A stretch of 5,294 nt of DNA from Panacagrimonas sp. (GTDB taxonomy: Bacteria; Pseudomonadota; Gammaproteobacteria; Nevskiales; Nevskiaceae). Position 1 is the stretch's first letter. Each line of letters starts with the position of its first letter. The notes beneath the pieces are model-generated. The model was not told the DNA's origin, searched no databases, and saw only the letters and a program-made list of their open reading frames with translations. Where the stretch lies: NCBI GenBank assembly GCA_021773655.1, contig JAJFJX010000292.1, forward strand, positions 1-5,294, in the 5' to 3' direction. A program made the translations under genes and the position numbers. Shown here in pieces: positions 1-5,294 of the stretch.

Positions 1-963
1 GCGGATGTGCTGTTCGCGGGCCTGCAGGGTCAGCGCAAAGCCGCGCTTGCCGTCGAGGTCGACCGTCTGGCCGACGATGCGGCCGGGCATCTGCCGCACC
101 AGTGATTTGCGCGCGGTCAGAAAGCCGAAGTAGGGCCCGCCGCTGGACAGTGGCGCCCCCAGTGGCTGGCCTTCGCCGCAGGCGATGTCGCAGCCGCGGG
201 CACCCCATTGCCCGGGCGGCCTGAGCACCGCAAGCGCGGTGGGGTTGACCAGCCCGATGGCCAGCGCACCGCATGCATGCGCCCAGTCGGTGAGGGCGTC
301 GACATCCTCCAGCACGCCGAAGACGTTGGGCTGCGCCGTGACCACCGCGATCGGCGCTTCGGCGGGAGGGCTGCGGGGCGGGCAGGTCCGGCCGCTGGCC
401 GGGTCGTAGGGCAGGCGGCGGATCTTCAGGCCCTGGGCCGCGGTGCAACTGGCCACCACCTCGGCGTAGTAGGGGTGCAGGGCCTGGGGCATCCACACTT
501 CCTGCGTCGGTCGGTCGGACTGCACGCGCGCCGCCATCAGCAGGGCCTCGGCCAGCGCGGTGGCGCCGTCGTACAGCGAGGCGTTGGAGACCTCCATGCC
601 GGTGAGTTCGGCCATCATGGTCTGGAACTCGTAGAGCAACTGCAGCGTGCCCTGCGAGGCCTCGGCCTGGTAGGGCGTGTAGGCCGAATAGAACTCGCCG
701 CGGGTGGCGATCTCCCATACCGCCGCCGGAATGTGGTGTTCGTAGGCCCCGGCGCCGCAGAAGTTGATCAGCCGTCCGTCCCGGGCCGCGCGGGCCGTCA
801 TCAGGCGGCCGATCTCCATTTCCGGCAAGCCTTCCGGGATGCCGGTCAGAGGCCCGCATCGCAGGTCGGCGGGAATCTCGTCGAACAGGGTCTCGACACT
901 GGGGACGCCGATGGTGTCCAGCATGGTGGCGACATCGGCCCGGGTGTGGGGAATGAAGGGCAT
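1..963 (-). CDS. gcvPA: Glycine dehydrogenase (decarboxylating) subunit 1, GcvPA (3' end outside window)
   Basis: This is the N-terminal subunit of the two-chain P protein of the glycine cleavage system, which decarboxylates glycine on PLP and passes the aminomethyl group to lipoyl-GcvH in the cytoplasm. The first 321 residues are visible; the family is usually about 440-450, so roughly the last quarter is missing. The start MPFIPHT, then INFCGAGAYEHHIP (66-79), TPYQAEASQGTLQLLYEF (96-113), NASLYDGATALAEA (127-140), SGGPYFGFLT (274-283) and the LTLQAREQHIR end (311-321) are hallmarks of GcvPA. Single-chain GcvP has TPYQPEISQG and a different N-terminus. The PLP lysine would be on GcvPB, expected just downstream (left of the window). 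The ATG at 963 is the furthest possible start because an in-frame TGA lies 9 bases before it (973-975). No Shine-Dalgarno sequence is visible. The gene is third in gcvT-gcvH-gcvPA, 33 bases after gcvH. Confidence 0.95.
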   Translation of the reverse strand, partial: MPFIPHTRADVATMLDTIGVPSVETLFDEIPADLRCGPLTGIPEGLPEMEIGRLMTARAARDGRLINFCGAGAYEHHIPAAVWEIATRGEFYSAYTPYQAEASQGTLQLLYEFQTMMAELTGMEVSNASLYDGATALAEALLMAARVQSDRPTQEVWMPQALHPYYAEVVASCTAAQGLKIRRLPYDPASGRTCPPRSPPAEAPIAVVTAQPNVFGVLEDVDALTDWAHACGALAIGLVNPTALAVLRPPGQWGARGCDIACGEGQPLGAPLSSGGPYFGFLTARKSLVRQMPGRIVGQTVDLDGKRGFALTLQAREQHIR

Positions 964-994
964 GGTGGGGCGTCAGTCGGGGTAGGGCGTCAGT
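964..994 (-). repeat. Two near-identical 14-mers in the gcvH-gcvPA spacer
   Basis: Read on the minus strand, the spacer holds ACTGACGCCCTACC (994-981) and ACTGACGCCCCACC (977-964). They match at 13 of 14 bases and are 17 bases apart start to start. The second copy abuts the gcvPA ATG. The copies fill almost the whole 33-base spacer, are C-rich, and leave no purine-rich ribosome binding site. Each copy carries a TGA; the one in the second copy closes the gcvPA frame upstream. I infer a small duplication; a function is not shown. Confidence 0.7.
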
Positions 995-996
995 TT

Positions 997-1380
997 TCAG
1001 TCCAGGGTCGCGGTGTAGCCGGCGGCATCGAGCAGGCGGTCCACGGCCCCGGCCTCGGACGGCTTCATCTTCCACATCCAGCCGCCGGCGTAGGGCTCGG
1101 TGTTGATCGCCTCGGGGGCGTCGGCCAGTGCCGGGTTGGTTTCGATGACTTCGCCGGCCACCGGCGCGTAGACGTCGGAGGCGGCCTTGACCGATTCGAC
1201 CACCGCGCAGGCTTCGCCGGCGGCCAGCTTGCGGCCGATCTTGGGCAGTTCCACGAAGACCAGATCGCCCAGCGCGCTCTGGGCGTGGTCGGTGATCCCC
1301 AGGGTGAGGGTGCCGTCGGCCTCCACTCTGACCCACTCATGTGACTTGGCGTATTTCAGTTCCGCTGGCGTTTGGCTCAT
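997..1380 (-). CDS. gcvH: Glycine cleavage system H protein
   Basis: This is the lipoyl carrier protein of the glycine cleavage system. Its lipoyl arm takes the aminomethyl group from the P protein, offers it to the T protein, and is reoxidised by the L protein. The protein has 127 residues, typical for the family. It begins with the usual KYAKSHEWV (9-17) and GITDHAQSALGDLVFVELP (28-46), and carries the lipoylation site ESVKAASDVY, with the modified lysine predicted at K65. The PVAGEVIETN strand that follows (about 73-82) completes the lipoyl hammerhead fold. The ATG at 1380 gives the normal N-terminus; only a weak GAGA-like element precedes it. The gene lies 54 bases after gcvT and 33 before gcvPA, so it is surely in the same transcript and under the same riboswitch. 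Confidence 0.97.
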   Translation of the reverse strand: MSQTPAELKYAKSHEWVRVEADGTLTLGITDHAQSALGDLVFVELPKIGRKLAAGEACAVVESVKAASDVYAPVAGEVIETNPALADAPEAINTEPYAGGWMWKMKPSEAGAVDRLLDAAGYTATLD

Positions 1381-1434
1381 GGAGATTCTCGGGTGGGGAA
1401 GTTGCGGCGAGGTGGTCGTTGGCGCGTGCGCGTA

Positions 1435-2523
<1,089 letters not shown>

Positions 2524-2561
2524 GCGATCCCGTGCAGCGATGAACTGAACTCGTGATCGCT
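2524..2561 (-). promoter_or_regulatory. Possible expression platform of the glycine riboswitch
   Basis: Directly after the second aptamer the minus strand reads AGCGATC (2561-2555). Its AGCGAT can pair perfectly with ATCGCT (2541-2536). Alternatively its GCGATC can pair perfectly with GATCGC (2529-2524), which touches the gcvT ATG and overlaps the weak GGGA. The two 6-bp pairings exclude each other because they share one strand. There is no U-run, so a classic intrinsic terminator is not seen. I infer control of translation start: one fold hides the start, the other frees it. The pairings are seen; the mechanism is inference. Confidence 0.4.
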
Positions 2562-2562
2562 C

Positions 2563-2757
2563 CTCTGTCTTCCCGGTTGCCCGGACCTGAGAGTTCAGCC
2601 GTGCTGCAGGCTTGCCCCATCGGTGGTTTCGCCAGCGCGAAACACTCTCCAGAGTCGACCTGTCCGCGTTGCCACGGACCACCACGCACTCCATTTGCCT
2701 GAGCGATTGACGAGCGGGTTTGCGCCTTCGGCGCCGTCGCAAGCGACGGTCTCTCGC
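2563..2757 (-). ncRNA. Tandem glycine riboswitch (two aptamers)
   Basis: This cis-acting RNA in the gcvT leader binds glycine. On the minus strand aptamer 1 (about 2757-2655) shows GAGAGACC (2753-2746), a P2 hairpin GTCG-CTTG-CGAC (2747-2736), the core GCGCCGAAGGCGCAAA (2734-2719) and CTCAGGCAAA (2703-2694), then GGACAG (2665-2660). Aptamer 2 (about 2654-2563) shows AGAGTG, the P2 hairpin TTTCGC-GCTG-GCGAAA, the core CACCGATGGGGCAAGCC (2625-2609), AACTCTCAGGT (2595-2585) and AAGACAGAGG (2571-2562). Its closing P1 helix can form from CTCTG (2654-2650) and CAGAG (2567-2563). Two aptamers in series are known for this class, and in gcvT leaders they usually act as ON switches. The position just before gcvT fits. 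Boundaries are approximate. Confidence 0.93.
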
Positions 2758-2779
2758 ACGTGGGTGGATCGATGGCCTT

Positions 2780-2809
2780 AGTCTAGCGGCTTTCGCCAGG
2801 ATTGATCGA
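2780..2809 (-). promoter_or_regulatory. Candidate sigma-70 promoter of the gcv operon
   Basis: Upstream of the riboswitch the minus strand has TAGACT (2785-2780; 4 of 6 to TATAAT) and, 18 bases further up, TCGATC (2809-2804; 3 of 6 to TTGACA). Transcription would start near 2773, about 15 bases before aptamer 1, giving a leader of about 250 nucleotides. The match is modest and rests mostly on position, since a promoter must lie shortly before the riboswitch. Confidence 0.35.
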
Positions 2810-2820
2810 CAGCCGGGCCG

Positions 2821-2963
2821 ATGAAACTGCTGGACACGCGATCGCCGCACGGCCCCAACCTGTGGCTATCAGGGTCCGGACTGCGGGTGACCCCGCTGGC
2901 GGAACCGGGTGACGTAGCGCTGGCGATGCGAGGCGCGCCGCCTGTTCGGGATCAGGTCTTGAT
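2821..2963 (+). pseudogene. Possible remnant of a cyanophycin-synthetase/Mur-ligase-like gene (N-terminal stub)
   Basis: An ATG at 2821 opens a plus-strand frame, divergent from gcvT, that starts MKLLDTRSPHGPNLWLSGSG and runs to a TGA at 3064-3066 (81 codons). The first 15 or so residues recall the N-terminus of cyanophycin synthetase-like ligases, where a RxLRGPNxW motif comes right after the start. Codons over the first 45 residues look coding-like (mostly G or C third positions). After about residue 47 the frame enters a 9-bp tandem repeat and becomes low-complexity, with no ATP-grasp or Mur ligase motifs in any plus frame downstream. The parent family has several hundred residues, so at most a broken 5' stub is present. 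There is no clear ribosome binding site. It may also be chance; the call rests on one short motif recalled from memory. Confidence 0.25.
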
Positions 2964-3008
2964 TGCGCCGGGTGCGCCGGGTGCGCCGAGAACATCGAGA
3001 ACAACGAG
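2964..3008. repeat. Five units of a 9-bp tandem repeat
   Basis: Five consecutive 9-mers are seen on the plus strand: TGCGCCGGG twice, TGCGCCGAG, AACATCGAG and AACAACGAG. The first three differ at one base, and the last two share the CGAG end. The array lies in the non-coding gap between the UbiI-like gene and gcvT, at the point where the possible plus-strand gene remnant loses its coding look. It looks like slippage-type expansion; no function is evident. Confidence 0.65.
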
Positions 3009-3192
3009 CCGCGGACGGTTGGTATCGGTCAGGCGTCGGCCGTCGGCCGTATGCAGACGCGTCTGAGCATCGTGGCGCGGCAGCGCGGCGGGCCCCGCCA
3101 GCGAAGGTGGGCCGTATGCCGTTGCTGCGGATTTTCCGCCACAGGCGCGGGCGCGCAGGCGACCCGGGTGTAGTTCAATCCTCCGGCGAGAT
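3009..3192. other. Intergenic stretch downstream of the UbiI-like gene
   Basis: No supported gene lies here. It holds a 12-bp perfect palindrome CAGACGCGTCTG (3054-3065), flanked by ATG and, after a 2-base interruption, CAT. A 10-base direct repeat GGCCGTATGC occurs at 3045-3054 and 3110-3119. GC-rich dyads are at 3087-3099 (GGCG-GGCCC-CGCC, one base aside) and 3127-3139 (GCGGA-TTT-TCCGC). None is followed by a T-run in either direction, so I cannot point to an intrinsic terminator for the ubi genes, although one of these hairpins could slow or end transcription. Confidence 0.5.
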
Positions 3193-4371
3193 TCAAGACT
3201 GCGCCGCCCGTCCTGCCAGCACCTGCTTGACCAGGGGAGCGCGCTCCACCGCACCCAGGCCCAGGCTCAGCAGGCGCTGCCAGCCGGGCAGGTCCAGGCG
3301 GTAGGCGCGACCCAGCGCATCGGTCAGCGCAAGCATTTCCAGGTTGTGCGCCTGGCGGGCGCGCTCGTAGCGCCTGAGCGTGCGCAGCGCGCTCCAATCG
3401 CGACCGGCCGCGCGTGCGCTGGCCAGCTCGCGAGCCAGTTGTTCGGCATCGGCCAGGCCCAGATTCAGGCCCTGGCCGGCCATTGGATGGATCAGGTGCG
3501 CGCTGTCGCCGATCAGCGCGCAGCGCGGTGCCACGTAGTCGCGGGCATGCATCAGGCGCAGGCCGAAGCGCAGTCTGGGGGTGGGTGTGCTCAGGGCACC
3601 GGCAGCGTTCTGCATCGCGTCACCGAGCTGGGCGCAGAAGGCTTCGTCGTCCAGCGCCAGCAGGGCCTGGGCGTCGGTGTCGGTGGTGGACCAGACCAGC
3701 GAGCGGCGGCCGTCCGCCAGCGGTAGCAGCGCCACCGGCCCGGATTGCAGAAAGCGCTGCAAGGCCCGGCCCTGGTGCGGCGTGTCGCTGTGCAGGTGAC
3801 AGACCACCGCGCTGGATTCGTAGCGCCAGCCCAGAGTGTCGATGCCTGCGGCATCGCGCAGGCCGGATTGCGCGCCTTCGGCGCCGATGGCCAGCGCGGC
3901 AGTCAGCTCGCTGCCGTCCGACAGCCCCAGCCGGACCGCGTGGTCGTGGAAGACGATGTCGCTGGCTTCCACTCCGCAGCGCAGGCATTCGGCCGGCAGG
4001 GCCTGCCACAGGCACTGCGCGATCAGGCTGTGCTCGACGATCCAGCCCAGCACGCCGTGGCCTAGACCCGAGGCTGAGAAGTGCAGCCCCGTTGCAAGGC
4101 TGCGGTCCCATACCTGCATGCGCGGCATCGGCGCTGCGCGCGTGACGCAGATGGCTTCCCACACGTTCAGGTCCTGCAGGAACCCGGCGGTCGCCGGCGA
4201 CAGGGCATAGACGCGCGGATCGTATCCGGCAGGGTCGTGGCGCGGTGCGCGGTCTGCGCGCTCGATCAGTTGCACGGCAAAGCCGTGCTGGTGCAGCGCC
4301 GAGGCCATCGCCAGGCCGGTGATGCCGCCGCCGATCACGGCGATGTCGCAGCGTTCCGGTTTCGCGCTCAT
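3193..4371 (-). CDS. ubiI: UbiH/UbiF/VisC/COQ6-family FAD monooxygenase, UbiI-like
   Basis: This FAD-dependent aromatic hydroxylase is very likely the ubiquinone C5 hydroxylase, acting on the prenylated ring at the inner membrane. It has 392 residues, close to E. coli UbiI (400). It opens with the Rossmann motif IAVIGGGITGLAMASAL (10-26, GxGxxG at 14-19), has WIVEHSLIAQCLW (110-122) like the IVENSVIHYALW of UbiI, and the FAD-binding GDSAHLIHPMAGQGLNLGLAD (288-308, split here as GDSAH plus HPMAGQG). The mid-protein motif reads GAEGAQSGLR (163-172) where the family has GADGANSxxR, so the usual Asp is Glu165. The ATG at 4371 overlaps the ubiH stop as ATGA and no Shine-Dalgarno is well placed, which suggests translational coupling. 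The position between ubiH and gcvT matches E. coli ubiI. The family is settled; the C5 position rests on synteny and similarity. Confidence 0.85.
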   Translation of the reverse strand: MSAKPERCDIAVIGGGITGLAMASALHQHGFAVQLIERADRAPRHDPAGYDPRVYALSPATAGFLQDLNVWEAICVTRAAPMPRMQVWDRSLATGLHFSASGLGHGVLGWIVEHSLIAQCLWQALPAECLRCGVEASDIVFHDHAVRLGLSDGSELTAALAIGAEGAQSGLRDAAGIDTLGWRYESSAVVCHLHSDTPHQGRALQRFLQSGPVALLPLADGRRSLVWSTTDTDAQALLALDDEAFCAQLGDAMQNAAGALSTPTPRLRFGLRLMHARDYVAPRCALIGDSAHLIHPMAGQGLNLGLADAEQLARELASARAAGRDWSALRTLRRYERARQAHNLEMLALTDALGRAYRLDLPGWQRLLSLGLGAVERAPLVKQVLAGRAAQS

Positions 4372-5294
4372 GGCCGGGATGTCGTCTCCGGCAGTGCGGT
4401 GGCCAGGCCCAGGTTCTGCTGCAGGATTGCCTGTCGCGCCGGCGTGTCCAGCTCCAGCGCCAGAAGGCCGAGGTGGCGCAACTGGCGCAGCCCCGGCACG
4501 GTGTTGGAGAACAGACGCACGAGGAGATCGGTGAAATCGGACACACGCTGACGGTCCTGTCGGCGGCGAGCCACGTAGTCCGACAGCAGCGCCGCGTGGC
4601 CGGCGTCCGCAGCCTCACGCAGCACTTCGGCCAGCGCCGCCACGTCACGCAACCCCAGATTGAACCCCTGTGCCGCCACCGGATGCAGGCTCTGCGCGGC
4701 GTTGCCGATGAACACGGTGCGCGGCGCGGTCAGCGCCTCGCTCACCACGCGATGCAGCGGATAGCTGTGACGCTGACCCAGTGCCAGCAGACGACCCAGG
4801 CGCTCGCCGAAACGGTCGGCGGCGCGTGTCAGGAATTCGGCGTCGTCCAGTCCCATCCATTCCGGCAGCTCGTTCGTGGCCACGGTCCACACCAGCGAGC
4901 AGGCGTGGCCGTGGTCGTCGTCGGGCTTGGGCAGGATGGCCAGCGGACCGCCGGGCAGGAAGCGCTCGTAGGCGACCCCGTCGTGCGGATACTGTGGCCG
5001 CACCGCAGTGACGATGGCCGATTGACCGTAGTCGCGGGTCTGTGCGGACTGCCCGAGCTGCTCTCGCACCGCAGAGCGCGCGCCGTCGGCAGCCACCAGC
5101 AACTGCGCGTGCAGCACGGGATGACCGGCTGCATCCAGATGGATCCGCACCCCCGCCTGATCAAGCTCGAAGTGTCGCAGCGAGGCCGGACGAAACGCCG
5201 TGACACCTGCCTGTGTCATGTGCTGCCACAGCACCTGGTTGATGGCGCGCAAGGGCGTGTTGTAGCCCAGGGCCGGCAGGCCGGCCTCGGCCGC
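4368..5294 (-). CDS. ubiH: 2-octaprenyl-6-methoxyphenol hydroxylase UbiH (5' end outside window)
   Basis: UbiH is an FAD monooxygenase that adds the C1 hydroxyl during ubiquinone synthesis, as part of the Ubi assembly. The visible 308 residues begin in frame at the window edge; by comparison with E. coli UbiH (392) about 100 N-terminal residues with the Rossmann GxGxxG motif are missing. Seen are LPALGYNTPLRAINQVLW (6-23), VAADGARSAVR (67-77, the DG motif), YERFLPGGPLAILP (about 109-122), SLVWTV, and GNAAQSLHPVAAQGFNLGLRD (197-217). The GNAAQ form, with Asn instead of GD, is typical of UbiH and separates it from UbiI/UbiF. The C-terminal YVARRRQDRQRVSDFTDLL and LALELDTPARQ also follow UbiH. 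An internal TTG at 5252 is not the start, since the similarity continues upstream. It overlaps the next gene by 4 bases. Confidence 0.94.
   Translation of the reverse strand, partial: AAEAGLPALGYNTPLRAINQVLWQHMTQAGVTAFRPASLRHFELDQAGVRIHLDAAGHPVLHAQLLVAADGARSAVREQLGQSAQTRDYGQSAIVTAVRPQYPHDGVAYERFLPGGPLAILPKPDDDHGHACSLVWTVATNELPEWMGLDDAEFLTRAADRFGERLGRLLALGQRHSYPLHRVVSEALTAPRTVFIGNAAQSLHPVAAQGFNLGLRDVAALAEVLREAADAGHAALLSDYVARRRQDRQRVSDFTDLLVRLFSNTVPGLRQLRHLGLLALELDTPARQAILQQNLGLATALPETTSRP

Noticed and set aside
270..279. GCATGCATGC palindrome
   Set aside because: It lies within gcvPA, in frame with normal family sequence, and is a short repeat expected by chance.
208..1344. Long plus-strand open frame of 378 codons
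   Set aside because: It is antisense to gcvPA and gcvH, has Gly/Arg/His-rich low-complexity content, and shows no family motif, while the minus strand encodes clear conserved proteins.
2524..2850. N-terminal extension of the gcvT reading frame through the leader
   Set aside because: The frame is open only because the DNA is GC-rich. It crosses the tandem glycine riboswitch, and GcvT similarity begins at the ATG at 2523.
3127..3139. GCGGA-TTT-TCCGC hairpin as terminator of the ubi genes
   Set aside because: The stem is only 5 bp and no T-run follows on the minus strand; kept only as a note in the intergenic entry.
3165..3190. tRNA-like T-arm (GTAGTTCAATCC) on the plus strand
   Set aside because: The loop fits TTCRANY, but the flanking stem has a mismatch, no acceptor or anticodon arm can be built, and there is no CCA end.
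3840..3856. Inverted repeat CGATGCC-TGC-GGCATCG
   Set aside because: It lies inside the UbiI-like coding region and codes for ordinary residues (DAAGID); most likely chance in GC-rich DNA.
3620..4648. Minus-strand open frame of 342 codons
   Set aside because: It is an out-of-frame shadow of the ubiH and UbiI-like genes, very Arg-rich and without motifs.

Overview
The window reads as chromosomal DNA of a high-GC gammaproteobacterium. All five protein genes that I can support lie on the minus strand. In transcription order (right to left) they are ubiH (5' end cut off by the window), a UbiI/VisC-type hydroxylase gene, then after a gap of about 670 bases gcvT, gcvH and gcvPA (3' end cut off). 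From memory this is the gene order of Escherichia coli (ubiH-ubiI-gcvT-gcvH-gcvP). That order, together with ubiquinone-type flavin hydroxylases, supports Gammaproteobacteria. The very high GC and the two-subunit type of glycine decarboxylase P protein suggest a Chromatiales/Xanthomonadales-like lineage rather than an enteric one, but I cannot name a genus.

Layout: 1-963 gcvPA (partial); 964-996 a short spacer holding two near-identical 14-mers; 997-1380 gcvH; 1435-2523 gcvT; about 2563-2757 a tandem glycine riboswitch in the gcvT leader, with a possible hairpin switch between it and the gcvT start and a candidate promoter at 2780-2809; 2821-3192 a stretch without a convincing intact gene, holding a possible remnant of a plus-strand gene, a 9-bp tandem repeat and a small palindrome; 3193-4371 the UbiI-like gene; 4368-5294 ubiH (partial). 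The two hydroxylase genes overlap by 4 bases (ATGA).

Functionally there are two modules. ubiH and the UbiI-like gene encode FAD monooxygenases that hydroxylate the ubiquinone ring. gcvT, gcvH and gcvPA encode the T, H and half of the P protein of the glycine cleavage system, which splits glycine into CO2, ammonia, a methylene group on tetrahydrofolate and NADH. The riboswitch senses glycine and most likely turns the gcv operon on when glycine is abundant.

I do not see an undescribed system here. The items worth a second look are small: the likely expression platform of the riboswitch, the split P protein in an otherwise E. coli-like order, the duplicated 14-mer before gcvPA, the cyanophycin-synthetase-like stub, and an Asp-to-Glu change in a conserved FAD/NADPH motif of the UbiI-like protein.
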